Assembly: GCA_910575275.1 (NCBI GenBank)
Contig: CAJTEE010000003.1
Location: 248,001 to 312,000, forward strand
DNA length: 64,000 nt
Direction: 5' to 3'
Source: Lachnospiraceae bacterium
GTDB taxonomy: Bacteria; Bacillota; Clostridia; Lachnospirales; Lachnospiraceae
Part shown: positions 31,991 through 41,722 of the stretch, piece after piece
How the letters are laid out: the number at the start of each line of letters is the position of its first letter
Position numbering within the stretch: position 1 is the stretch's first letter
Translations under genes and position numbers: made by a program
The notes under the pieces: model-generated
Told to the model about the DNA's origin: nothing
What the model saw: only the letters and a program-made list of their open reading frames with translations
Databases searched by the model: none

Positions 31991-34345
31991 TTGAAATCAC
32001 TTGTAATTGCGGAGAAACCGTCGGTGGCGCGGGATATTGCGCGGGTTCTGCAGTGTAAAAGGAATCTAAACGGCGCGATCGAGGGGGAGCGTTATATCGT
32101 GACCTGGGGGTTGGGGCATCTGGTGGAGTTGGCGGAGCCCGAGGATTATGATAAGAAATATAAGGAGTGGAAGCTTGTCGACCTGCCGATGATGCCGGAG
32201 GTATTCCGGCTCGAGGTAATCAAACAGACGGCCAGGCAGTACCAGGCGGTGAAGGCGCAGCTTCACAGAAAGGACGTGAGGGAGATCATCATCGCCACGG
32301 ATGCCGGCCGGGAGGGTGAGCTGGTGGCCAGGCTGATCTTGAAGAAGGCCGGGGCGGATAAGCCTTTAAAGCGGCTTTGGATCTCGTCGGTGACGGACAA
32401 GGCGATCCGGGAGGGCTTCGAACGGTTAAAGGACGGCAGAGAGTATGAGTCGCTTTATGACGCGGCCATGTGCCGGGCCGAGGCGGACTGGCTGGTGGGG
32501 ATGAATGCGACGCGGGCCCTGACGTGTAAGTACAACGCGCAGCTCTCCTGCGGCCGCGTCCAGACGCCGACGTTAGCGATCATCGCCAAGCGCGAGGAGC
32601 AGATCAAAAACTTTGTGCCGAAGCCGTATTACGGGATTCGCGGGAGATCCGGGGAGCTTTCGCTCACCTGGCAGGATGAGAAATCGAAAAGCCTCTGGTC
32701 GTTTGACAAGATGCGGATGGAGGAGCTTTTGAAGCGGCTTAAGGGGGAAAAGGCGGTCGTGGCTCAGATCCGACGCCTCCCGAAGAAGGCCGAGCCGCCG
32801 CTTCTCTATGATCTCACGGAGCTGCAGCGGGAGGCCAGTCGCCGGTTTGACTACTCGGCCAAGCAGACCTTGAATATCATGCAGCGTCTGTATGAGAATC
32901 ACAAGGTCCTGACGTATCCGCGGACCGATTCGAGGTATTTAAGCGCCGATATTGTGCCGACGATCAAGGAGCGGCTTCGGGCGTGCGCGGTGGGGCCATA
33001 TCGGACGGTTGCCGGGGCGATTTCCAAGAAGCCGATTGTGGCAAAACCGTCCTTTGTCAACGACGCCAGGGTATCGGACCATCACGCGATCATCCCGACC
33101 GAGCAGTTTGTCGATTTAAGCCATATGACGATCGACGAGCGGCGGATCTATGATCTGGTCGTGCGGCGGTTTCTGGCGGTCCTCTCCCCGGCGTGCGAGT
33201 ATGAGCAGGTGAAGCTTTCCGTAAAGGCCGGCGGGGAGACGTTTATGGCCGGCGGAACCGTGATCAAGAACATGGGCTGGCGCGAGATCTATGCAAAAGA
33301 TGAGGCTGACGCGGCGTCACAGAATCAGGCCCGGACGGGAGCAGGAGCGGTGTTTGGCGGCATCGAAGGGGACGAATTTGACGAGACGGATATGGCGGGA
33401 GATGGTCTTCCTGGCTTGGGCCCGGAGGGGGCGGCCGAGGTCTCGGGCGGCGTGGTGGCAGGTATATCTGCGGGGGTGTCCGGTACTTTGGCATCTGTGG
33501 GAGTGCTTTTGAACCTTAAGGAGGGAGACGTCCTTCCGTCTGTGGCCTTCTCGATGACCGAGGGGAAGACGAAGCCGCCGGCCCGTTTTACCGAGGCGTC
33601 GCTTCTCTCCGCGATGGAGAATCCGGCCGCGTATATGGAGTCGGGGAATCAAGCCATGGCGAAGACGCTAAGCGAGACAGGAGGCTTAGGGACCGTGGCG
33701 ACGAGGGCCGATATCATCGAAAAGCTGTTTGCGGGCTTTCTTCTGGAAAAACGCGGGAAGGAGATCTATCTGACCTCGAAGGCAAAGCAGCTTCTTACGC
33801 TGGCGCCGGAGGAGCTAAGAAAGCCGGAGCTTACGGCGGAGTGGGAGATGAAGCTTGCAGGGATTGCAAAAGGGGAGCTTAAAAGGAGCGATTTCATGCG
33901 GGAGATCCGCACGTATGCCAGAGAGCTGATCGACGGGATCAAGGCAGGCGAGGGCACCTTCCGCCATGACAACATGACGAATAAAAAGTGTCCGAACTGC
34001 GGGAAGCCTTTACTCCTCGTAAAGGGCAAAAACAGCGAGCTTTTAGTCTGTCAGGACCGGGAGTGTGGCTATCGGGAAACCGTTTCCCGGACATCCAATG
34101 CGAGATGCCCGGTCTGCCATAAAAAACTCGAGCTTCGCGGCAAGGGAGACGGGCAGATCTTCGTGTGCCGCTGCGGGTATAAGGAGAAGCTCTCTGCGTT
34201 TAAGGAGAGGCGTGCCAAGGAGGGGGCAGGCGTGTCGAAAAAGGATGTAGCGCGGTATTTAAGCCGGCAGAGCAAGGAGGAGAAGGAGCCGCTAAACAAT
34301 GCGTTTGCGCAGGCTTTGGCGGGAATTCGGGTGGAAAAGAAATAA
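31991..34345 (+). CDS. topB: DNA topoisomerase III with zinc-finger tail
   Basis: 784 residues from a TTG start, chosen because GGAGGG lies 9 bases upstream and the TOPRIM strand begins at once (LVIAEKPSVARDIA). It relaxes and decatenates DNA by type IA strand passage. TOPRIM acidic residues lie in ATDAGREGELVAR, and the active-site Tyr is in LTYPRTDSRYLS near residue 312. The tail has a four-cysteine finger (CPNCGKPLL...CQDRECGY) and a second half-finger (CPVC...CRCG). An Ala/Gly/Glu-rich insert of about 75 residues (33298-33520) within the catalytic core is not part of the usual fold. Confidence 0.93.
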   Translation: MKSLVIAEKPSVARDIARVLQCKRNLNGAIEGERYIVTWGLGHLVELAEPEDYDKKYKEWKLVDLPMMPEVFRLEVIKQTARQYQAVKAQLHRKDVREIIIATDAGREGELVARLILKKAGADKPLKRLWISSVTDKAIREGFERLKDGREYESLYDAAMCRAEADWLVGMNATRALTCKYNAQLSCGRVQTPTLAIIAKREEQIKNFVPKPYYGIRGRSGELSLTWQDEKSKSLWSFDKMRMEELLKRLKGEKAVVAQIRRLPKKAEPPLLYDLTELQREASRRFDYSAKQTLNIMQRLYENHKVLTYPRTDSRYLSADIVPTIKERLRACAVGPYRTVAGAISKKPIVAKPSFVNDARVSDHHAIIPTEQFVDLSHMTIDERRIYDLVVRRFLAVLSPACEYEQVKLSVKAGGETFMAGGTVIKNMGWREIYAKDEADAASQNQARTGAGAVFGGIEGDEFDETDMAGDGLPGLGPEGAAEVSGGVVAGISAGVSGTLASVGVLLNLKEGDVLPSVAFSMTEGKTKPPARFTEASLLSAMENPAAYMESGNQAMAKTLSETGGLGTVATRADIIEKLFAGFLLEKRGKEIYLTSKAKQLLTLAPEELRKPELTAEWEMKLAGIAKGELKRSDFMREIRTYARELIDGIKAGEGTFRHDNMTNKKCPNCGKPLLLVKGKNSELLVCQDRECGYRETVSRTSNARCPVCHKKLELRGKGDGQIFVCRCGYKEKLSAFKERRAKEGAGVSKKDVARYLSRQSKEEKEPLNNAFAQALAGIRVEKK

Positions 34346-34431
34346 AGAAGCGGGAACTTTAGAGCCTTTTCGGAACCGGACATGCAGCCGTTCCATAGAT
34401 ATAAAAGGAAGACTTTTGTAAGGCGGAAACC

Positions 34432-36168
34432 ATGGCAGAGGGGATGAACCAGAAGGCGGATAATCTTTTGAATCTGGCGCTCGATGTGTCGGGGGCAGAG
34501 CGGGAAAGAACGGGAGATTTAAATGTCGGATACGACCGGGAGGAGCGGACCTGGGAGCTGATCGTGAAATACAGCGGGGATCTGGAGAGCACGCTTTTTT
34601 CACGTTTTCCGATGGAGCAGTATCCAGGTCTTACCTTTTATGGACTTTTAGAGGGCTTTGCCGTGCTCACGGTGCCGGAGAGCCTGGTGTCCTCTGTGAT
34701 CGGACTGGAACAAATTGAATATGCGGAAAAACCCAAGAGGCTGTATTTTGCCGTGAATCAGGCAAGAGCGGCCTCTTGTCTTTTGCAGGTACAGCAGGGG
34801 GCGAAGGGGCTTTTGGGCCACAGTATCCTGGTCGCGGTGATTGATTCAGGAATTGATTATTGCCACGACGATTTCCGGAACGCCGACGGGAGCACACGGA
34901 TCGTAAGGCTGTTCGATCAGATGACCGGAGAGGTCTATGAGAGAGAACAGATCAACGAGGCACTGCGTACCGGAGACCGGGAGGCAGCCAGGAAAATTGT
35001 ACCATCCTTTGACATCAGCGGGCACGGGAGTGCGGTGGCGGGGATCGCGGCGGGAAATGGGCGGGAAAGCGGGGGACGATACCGCGGCGTGGCGCCGGAG
35101 AGTGAGCTCCTTATTGTACGCCTGGGGACGGCAGATCCAGATGGCTTCCCGCGAACGACACAGGTCATGGAGGGCGTGGATTTTGCGGTGCGCACGGCAG
35201 AGGAGCTGGGAGTGCCGGTGGCAATCAATTTAAGCTTTGGAAACACGTATGGCTCTCACGACGGCAACGGGCTTTTGGAGCGGTATTTGAGCAGCGTGGC
35301 AGAGCGGGGAAGAAGCGTGTTTGTGATCGGAACCGGGAATGAAGGGGATGCGGGAGGGCATACCTCGGGCGTGCTTGCGGCAGGGGAGGACGCGGTGATC
35401 GAGCTTTCGGCCGCGCCCTATGAGACCGGGTTTGGCGTACAGCTCTGGAAAAGCTATGAGGACAGCTTTGACGTGTATATAAGCAATCCGGCGCAGACGC
35501 GGACGGAGCGGATCGGGCCGGAGCCGGGAGCGAGGAGGATTAATATGGGCCAGACGGAGCTTCTTACGTATTTCGGAGAACCGGGGCCGTTTAACGGGGC
35601 ACAGGAAATATACGTTGATTTCGTGCCGGGGGAGAGCTATGTGGAGAGCGGGATCTGGCGGTTTACGCTCCGCGCGGGAGCGGAGGGCGGAGGCCGATAT
35701 GATTTCTGGCTCCCGTCATCCTCGGCGGTGGGCCGCGCGACCAGATTTCTGCGCCCGACGCCGGATGTGACGCTCACGATTCCCTCAACGGCCCTGCGTC
35801 CGATTTCCGTCGGCGCGTATGACGATGCGACGCTGTCGTATGCGCCGTTTTCGGGGCGCGGGGATACGAGAGTGTACGGGATTCAAAAGCCGGATCTTGT
35901 GGCGCCGGGCGTGGGAATCGTGACGGTAAAGGCCGGAGGTGGCTACGCGCCCGTGACCGGGACATCGTTCGCTGCCCCGTTTGTGACCGGGGCGGCGGCG
36001 CTTTTGATGGAGTGGGGGATCATGAGGGGGAATGATCCGTATCTGTATGGGGATAAGGTGAAGGCGTATTTGAGGAAGGGGGCGAGGAGTCTGCCGGGGT
36101 TTGAGGTGTTCCCGAATCCTCAGGTAGGCTATGGGGCGTTGTGCGTCGGGGATAGTATACCAATATAA
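34432..36168 (+). CDS. S8 family subtilisin-like serine protease (Csp-like)
   Basis: 578 residues with no signal peptide. The catalytic triad is complete: Asp in VAVIDSGIDY (about residue 138), His in DISGHGSAVAG (about 199) and Ser in GTSFAAPFV (about 511). A long insert precedes the Ser part. The layout, with an N-terminal prodomain-like region and jellyroll-type insert, resembles the Csp proteases that activate the cortex lysin SleC in spore germination. It stands alone rather than in a cspBAC operon. AAGGCGG lies before the ATG. A germination role is inferred from family resemblance and from spore genes elsewhere in the window. Confidence 0.85.
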   Translation: MAEGMNQKADNLLNLALDVSGAERERTGDLNVGYDREERTWELIVKYSGDLESTLFSRFPMEQYPGLTFYGLLEGFAVLTVPESLVSSVIGLEQIEYAEKPKRLYFAVNQARAASCLLQVQQGAKGLLGHSILVAVIDSGIDYCHDDFRNADGSTRIVRLFDQMTGEVYEREQINEALRTGDREAARKIVPSFDISGHGSAVAGIAAGNGRESGGRYRGVAPESELLIVRLGTADPDGFPRTTQVMEGVDFAVRTAEELGVPVAINLSFGNTYGSHDGNGLLERYLSSVAERGRSVFVIGTGNEGDAGGHTSGVLAAGEDAVIELSAAPYETGFGVQLWKSYEDSFDVYISNPAQTRTERIGPEPGARRINMGQTELLTYFGEPGPFNGAQEIYVDFVPGESYVESGIWRFTLRAGAEGGGRYDFWLPSSSAVGRATRFLRPTPDVTLTIPSTALRPISVGAYDDATLSYAPFSGRGDTRVYGIQKPDLVAPGVGIVTVKAGGGYAPVTGTSFAAPFVTGAAALLMEWGIMRGNDPYLYGDKVKAYLRKGARSLPGFEVFPNPQVGYGALCVGDSIPI

Positions 36169-36194
36169 ATCACATGAGATAAAAATAGAAATGG

Positions 36195-36757
36195 ATGGAA
36201 TGTGTGCTGAATACATTAAAAAAAATAAGTGCGATAAAAAATAAGCAATATACGACGATAATTCATTCGAGAGAATACCATGAGCGGATTATTGGAAAAA
36301 AAGGTGAATTTTACGTTCTGGCAAGAGTAGGCGCATATAGCTTCGCGGATTGTTATGTTGTTTTTAGGGACAATACCAAATGGGGTGCGGCAGTAGTAGA
36401 GACTATTAACACTAGTTGGGGGGGGGGGTGAAACGTCCTCAATTTCAAAATCATGCTGTATCAATTTGTGAGGATAGTCAAGGGAATTATATTAATTTAA
36501 ATGAGGCACATTTTATTTGTGGAATAATGAATACTCCTGTTGCATTCGAATATGTTCAAAAGTCGTCAGATTCCCGTTCATATCCAGTTAGGCCCTGTAT
36601 TTACATTCCCAAATACAATAAAGAAAATATGATACATGAAAAAATCTCTAATCTTTCAAAAGAAGCACATATAAATTTTGATAATGAACAAAAGATTCGA
36701 AAAATTATGGAAGAGTTGAATGATTTATATCTTATCATTACAAAAAGAAATAAATAG
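36195..36757 (+). pseudogene. C-terminal fragment of a restriction-modification DNA methylase, split by a G11 tract
   Basis: Two frames form one domain. The first (ARVGAYSFADCYVVFRDNTKW) stops after SWGGG. One more G in the tract at 36418-36428 would continue it into KRPQFQNHAVSICE and FICGIMNTPVAFEYV, then DSRSYPVRPCIYIPKYN. This resembles the C-terminal target-recognition part of Eco57I/type IIG-like or N6 adenine methylases. No catalytic NPPY region lies upstream; the subtilase ends at 36168. The surrounding DNA is markedly AT-richer than its neighbours, consistent with transfer. It is a remnant here. Confidence 0.65.
36418..36428 (+). repeat. Homopolymeric G11 tract
   Basis: Eleven consecutive G lie inside the methylase fragment, in a region otherwise rich in A and T. 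Counting frames, 12 (or 9) G would fuse the two halves of the domain. Such tracts change length by slipped-strand replication and act as on/off switches in many restriction-modification genes. Confidence 0.85.
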
Positions 36758-36954
36758 TTGAATTTGTTTGCTATGTCTACTGAGGGAAATGATTGTACTA
36801 GAAAATAAAAGTAGAGATATTTGGAAGTAATTCAGGAAACAGTATATTTGCCTATTGGAAATGCCATGGTGTCATGAAGTAGAATGTCCAAAACTCATAC
36901 ATGGATATAGTTTCAGTCAGAAAATAAAAATTAAGATTCAGGGGGAGGCCGGTA

Positions 36955-37668
36955 TGGCAGAAAGTCAGAACATAGAATGGAAAGAATCTTAGCGTGATGA
37001 GTATTTAAAATGGATTTGTGGTTTTGCCAATGCACAAGGCGGCAAAATATACATTGGAGCAGATGATAATGGTACGATAATTGGAGCTGAGAATAGTAAA
37101 AAGCTGTTAGAGGATATTCCAAATAAAGTCAGAGATGTCCTTGGCATCATTGTAGATGTAAATTTTTTGACACAAGATGGAACGGGTTATATTGAAATAT
37201 GTGCTAATCCCAGCAGTTATCCTGTAAATTTCAAAGAGGAGCAGCATCATCGGAGCGGAAGCACAAAGCAACTTCTTAAAGGTGCAGCGTTGAGCGAGTT
37301 CGAATATAGCAAATGGATTTTTCCGCGCAGGCTATGTTGAGACATGGGGACGTGGAATAGAGAAAATATGAGAAGAATGTAAAAGTTATGGTGTACCAAT
37401 TCCTGAATATATACTACATTTAGAAGATATCATGGTGAAATTTACGTGTTTAGAGCAGTCTAAAGTGCAAAATGAATTAAATGGCACTTTAGAAGAAAAC
37501 ATATTATCAGCAATAAAAGAAAATCCTAAAGTGATACAAGCTCAGATTGCCGTAAAAGGGGACTGCTCAGAGAGAACAGTGAAACGAATCATGAAAGAAA
37601 TGGTTGGGAAAAATATCATTGAACGTGTTGGCGGTCGTAAAATGGGAAAATGGGTAAAAATAAAATAA
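36955..37668 (+). pseudogene. AlbA_2-type ATP-binding/transcriptional regulator, decayed
   Basis: The frame starts MAESQNIEWKES, followed by TAG where relatives have Trp, then RDEYLKWICGFANAQGG and IYIGADDNG, the AlbA_2 (divergent AAA) signature. Later comes a shifted FRAGYVETWGRG with a TGA in EKI-stop-EEC, then YGVPIPEY and a winged-helix tail (ERTVKRIMKEM) to a stop at 37668. Relatives are about 450-500 residues, so an internal deletion is present as well. The C-terminal frame from 37432 could still be translated as 78 residues. The 290 bases up to 37958 hold nothing I recognise. Confidence 0.75.
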
Positions 37669-37957
37669 TACTTCGGCAGATTACTTGCTTTAATTTGTAT
37701 AGTCTATGTTACGAATGTCAAATAAGAATTGCAGTTTGATATTGAAACTGCTCTACATTTTCACAAAAAATCAGATTTTACTTGTATTTGAAAAAAGGGG
37801 AAATGTATAGAGTTATTCAGGACGGATTGTATCAAAGTGATTTTGATAAGTTATTGCTTGGATTTGGCAATAAGAGGCAGATATTACAGCAATTTTAAAT
37901 CTGAGGATTTTAAGATCTGAAACAAAAAAAGGCTACAGCAAAAGAGGAATCCTTTAT

Positions 37958-40064
37958 ATGGTTATATATATGGATGTACCGCTTTCAGGAGAACAGCGGT
38001 TATTGATCGAGAATGCGCTGCAGGGAAAAAATATTCTTGTGGATGCCTGCATTGGAAGCGGAAAAACTACGGCCATCCAGGTTTTATGTAACGAATTACC
38101 GGCTGCGAAACGGATCCTGTATTTGACCTATAACAGACTTTTAAAAATAGATGCGAGATCCAAGATAAAAAAGAGGAATGTTACGGTAACAAACTATCAT
38201 GGCTTTGCGTATATGGCGTTAAAGAGCGCTCATAAATCGGCAGGAATATCGGATCTCATACAGACGTTTCTTAAGGAAAAGCCGTTCATTGAAAAATATG
38301 ACATTCTGATTCTCGATGAATACCAGGATATTGAGCAGGAGCTGGCCGAGCTGCTGTGGATGATAAAAGAACGCAATCCAAAGATGCAGATGATTGCGGT
38401 TGGCGATATGGAGCAAAAATATATGACAAAACAACATTAAATGTTGAGTCGTTTATGAAAGAATTTCTGGAAGAGCCGGTCAGGCTGCAATTTACCCAAT
38501 GCTTTCGCTTATCGAATGATCTGGCGGCCATGCTTGGAAGGGTATGGAAAAAACAAATAAAGGGGGTAAATGATCGGTGTAAGGTTGAGGAAATGACGAA
38601 GGAGGAGGCCGCCGCGTTTTTAGCCGGACAGGAGCGGGAGATATTTTGTGCCTGGGGGCAAGAACAGGGGCGATGTCCGATACGTTAAATCTTCTGGAAG
38701 AAAGGTATCCGTATAAATTCAATAAGGAAACCGTGTATGCAACGATATCCGATCATGATTCGATGGGAAAGACAGAGCCAGGGGAAGACTCTGCAATCTT
38801 TACCACTTATGACAGCAGCAAAGGGCTGGAAAGAAAAATTTGTGTCGCAGCCAGCAGAGGGAAAGATCGCGTTATTTTTGTGAAAAAAGAGATTCTATAC
38901 GAAGGAGATACAAAACAGCTCGATCGACCAGAAAATATTGTTTTTAGTCTCGCTTGACACGAGGCAGAGACGCTATCGAACGCAGGAGGCTACGCCGTTC
39001 GTGGACGAAGAACAAAGCAGATTGATTAAGGACAGGCTAAAGACACGCTTGCATCCGGATGAGGCGGCGCAGGTTGAATGCCGGATCGATTTTTCCGACC
39101 GGGAAGGAGGCGGCATAAAGTTTTCGGCGAAGGGATTTGCGGATGTCGTGAAGGATGACACGGTATATGAATTAAAGTTTGTATCGGAATTGACGCATGA
39201 ACATTTTTTACAGTGCGCCTGCTATATGACTGCAATGGATTTACAAAAGGGAATTTTATGGAATACGAGAGATAATACTTTATACGGGATAGAAATTCCA
39301 AACAGAAGGGCTTTTTTGGATGCGGTAACCAGGGCCGTTACCAAAGGCGTGATGGAAGCATACCACAATCCGGTTCAAAGCCTGCCGGAACACGCAGATC
39401 CGTTTGCGGTCATTGACACGGAGACAAACTGGAACGATGAGGTAATGTCGATCGGGGTAGTAATCGCTGATTCAAAAAGCCGGAAAAAATAGATTCCGTC
39501 TATTATATCCTCGAGCCGGAATATAGGGTCGGTGGAATGTATGCAGATGAATTGCATCTGGACGAAAAAGGAATCCGTGTGGCGGACAGAAGAAAGGCCT
39601 TAAACGAGATCGAAAAATGGCTGCAAACATACAAGGTCAAAAAGCTGTTTGCATATAACGCCTCTTTCGATCAAAAACATCTGCCGGAGTATGCAGAGTA
39701 TGAATGGTATGATATCATGCGCTTGGCTGCATACCGCCAATACAACAAGGCCATTCCGGATTCTGCAGACTGTTTTAAGACCGGAAGACTGAAACGGGGA
39801 TACGGCGTTGAAAATATTCTGAAAATGCTGAAGAAAAATAATCTCTACAGGGAAACACATAATGCTGTCCAGGATGCGAAAGATGAGCTGGAAATCATGC
39901 GCTTACTGGGACATGGGCTCCATGAATATGAGATCGCGCGGATATCGGCCAAGGGGACAGTGAACACGGGGCTGCAGCAAAATAAAGCGGAGCCTTTCAG
40001 AGAAGCCGCAAGGAACCCCGGCATCATAAGGGGGATTATGTCCAGGCTTTTCGGAAACAGATAA
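37958..40064 (+). pseudogene. UvrD-like helicase / PD-(D/E)XK nuclease / DEDDh exonuclease fusion, frameshifted
   Basis: Five collinear frames form one protein of about 690 residues. Part 1: Walker A ACIGSGKTTAIQ and Walker B LILDEYQDIEQE. Part 2: QCFRLSNDLA. Part 3: the motif TTYDSSKGLERK joined directly to CVAASRGKDRVIFV, implying an internal deletion. Part 4: a PD-(D/E)XK core (GFADVVKDDTVYELKF). Part 5: a DEDDh exonuclease (VIDTETNWNDE, AYNASFDQKHL, HNAVQDAKDELEIM). Breaks near 38422, 38643, 38945 and 39475 all lie at runs of 4-5 A or T. The intact form would unwind and degrade DNA. It is inactive here unless separate parts are used. Confidence 0.8.
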
Positions 40065-40159
40065 CGGATTTAATTCCGAACACGGAGGACGACAGGGAGG
40101 TATTCCACGGAAAAGCCGGGAACAGCCGATGGTTACAGACCCGGGAGGAAAAGCTTTGC

Positions 40160-40451
40160 CCATGGGAGTGGCGGCAATTTTTCTACAAGAAGGACGGTAC
40201 AGGCAGAGTTTCCAAAGGGCAAATGGATCCTGGATCGTACAGGCTGGTATGCGGATCCGGTCGGAAGCTGGTACTACCTGCATCCGACGGCCGACGGGAC
40301 ACGCGGACATATGTATACCGGCTGGCATCTTCTTGACGGAAAATACTACTATTGCTTTGCCGATTCGGGGCGGCTGTATGTAGACTGCGTGACACCTGAC
40401 GGATATATGTTCAATGCGGCTGGGGTCCGGGAGGGGTGTCTATTCCCATAA
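40160..40451 (+). pseudogene. Remnant of a cell-wall/choline-binding repeat protein
   Basis: Across two frames the text reads FFYKKDGTGRVSKG, then WILDRTGWYADPVGSWYYL, MYTGWHLLDGKYYYC and DGYMFNAAGVRE, ending TAA. These are aromatic Trp/Tyr-Gly repeats of the choline-binding/glucan-binding type, which end many secreted wall hydrolases. A frameshift lies near 40220 and no catalytic domain or signal peptide precedes it, so only a C-terminal stub survives. A strong terminator follows 15 bases later, probably the original one. Confidence 0.6.
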
Positions 40452-40465
40452 GAGAACACGAAAAA

Positions 40466-40508
40466 GCCGGCGGAAGCGGTATAAAAACGCTTCGCCGGCA
40501 GTTTTTTT
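40466..40508 (+). terminator. Terminator after the cell-wall-binding remnant
   Basis: GCCGGCGGAAGCG pairs with CGCTTCGCCGGC (one bulge), followed by AG and T7. Confidence 0.85.
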
Positions 40509-40528
40509 ATAAAACGAGAAGGGGATTT

Positions 40529-40559
40529 GTAACAGTTCGGACGTCGTCTGAACTGTTAC
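40529..40559 (+). repeat. Short GTAAC palindrome, copy S3
   Basis: A 31-base inverted repeat with arms GTAACAGTTCGGAC and GTCTGAACTGTTAC and a 3-base loop. It is identical to copy S1 except at one base. It lies between a terminator and the stop codon of the convergent oxidoreductase gene. Confidence 0.85.
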
Positions 40560-40564
40560 GGGGA

Positions 40565-41722
40565 TTATTTCCCCATATCCCGCCCCAGCGTGATCTCCGT
40601 TGACGCAAAATTCTCGATGCTTTTTGTCTTCTCGAAAAAGTGCGGCATTTTCTGTACCATCGTCTCCTTCCGGTAGAAGTCGTCGTCCTCTTGGATCGGG
40701 AGCGTGACGGTCTGTCGGAGAGCGGAGGATTTGTAGATGGCCATGATCAGCTCGATGGTCTTTCGGCCTTCTGTTCCGTCCGTCAGGAGAGGTTCTTTTC
40801 CCTCAATGGCGAGAAGCAGATTTTTGATCTGTGCTGGATGGCCCTCAAGCGCAAGCTCGGGGATGGAGTGGTAGACGGAATCAAGCTCCTTTTCCCGGGC
40901 TTCGTCACGTTTGGGGAAGCCGTTTGGGAGAGGAGCGGCAGCCGCCGGGCTCCAGGGGATGCTTAAGCGGCCCTTTTCGGTCTGGAACACGATCTCCTGT
41001 GCCTCGCCGTAGTCCACGATGGAGGTACCGATATGCGCGAACGCGTTCGGATATTCGAGGATCGCCATCCCGACATCCTCCAGCTCGGAATTCGGATGTC
41101 CCACGTTTTTCATGACTGCCGTGACGGTGTCGGGCATGCCGAGCATCCACAAAAGCAGATCAATATGATGGACCGAATGGCTCGTAAAGGAACCTCCGCA
41201 CTCCGAATCCCAGGTCCCTCTCCACCACAGATCATAATAGTTTTCCCCACGCCACCAGAGGGAATTCACGACGGCGTGCAGGACCCTTCCTCCGACTCCG
41301 TCCCGGAGCATTTGATGGATTCTCTGCATGGGCGTCTTAAAGCGATTCTGGCAGACGACGCTTAAAAGCTTTCCGGAGCGTTTGGAAGCGGCGAGCATCT
41401 GGTCACACTCCTCGAGGGAGTTCGCCATCGGCTTCTCCACAAGGACATGGCAGCCGGCCTCCATGGCCTCAATGGCAGTCTTTGCATGGGCGGAGGGGGG
41501 GAGGCAGACGGAGACAAGATCAATGCCTTCTGCCCGGATGGCCTCCTCCATGGTCTTATAGGCCTTTGCCTGTGAAAGATTCTTATTTTTGATGAGCTCC
41601 CGGGCTTTTTCTACGTACAGGTCACAGACCGCACATACCTGACATAACTTGGGAAAGCTGCGAAAGGCTTCCGCCTGGACGCCGGCAATCGCACCGGCTC
41701 CGATGATTGCTACGTTGATCAT
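40565..41722 (-). CDS. Gfo/Idh/MocA family oxidoreductase
   Basis: 385 residues. The N-terminal Rossmann motif is VAIIGAGAIAGVQAEAF. The conserved VEKPMANSLEEC supplies the EKP catalytic lysine near residue 96, and a C-terminal dimerisation domain follows. The family oxidises or reduces sugars, inositols and sugar acids with NAD(P). It overlaps the neighbouring oxidoreductase by 4 bases (ATGA), and both lie in a unit with a TRAP transporter. They probably act in succession on the imported sugar acid or polyol. The substrate is unknown. Confidence 0.9.
   Translation of the reverse strand: MINVAIIGAGAIAGVQAEAFRSFPKLCQVCAVCDLYVEKARELIKNKNLSQAKAYKTMEEAIRAEGIDLVSVCLPPSAHAKTAIEAMEAGCHVLVEKPMANSLEECDQMLAASKRSGKLLSVVCQNRFKTPMQRIHQMLRDGVGGRVLHAVVNSLWWRGENYYDLWWRGTWDSECGGSFTSHSVHHIDLLLWMLGMPDTVTAVMKNVGHPNSELEDVGMAILEYPNAFAHIGTSIVDYGEAQEIVFQTEKGRLSIPWSPAAAAPLPNGFPKRDEAREKELDSVYHSIPELALEGHPAQIKNLLLAIEGKEPLLTDGTEGRKTIELIMAIYKSSALRQTVTLPIQEDDDFYRKETMVQKMPHFFEKTKSIENFASTEITLGRDMGK

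Noticed and set aside
36195-40451. Complete prophage or integrative element
   Set aside because: No integrase, capsid, terminase or relaxase genes and no attachment repeats; only decayed fragments are present.
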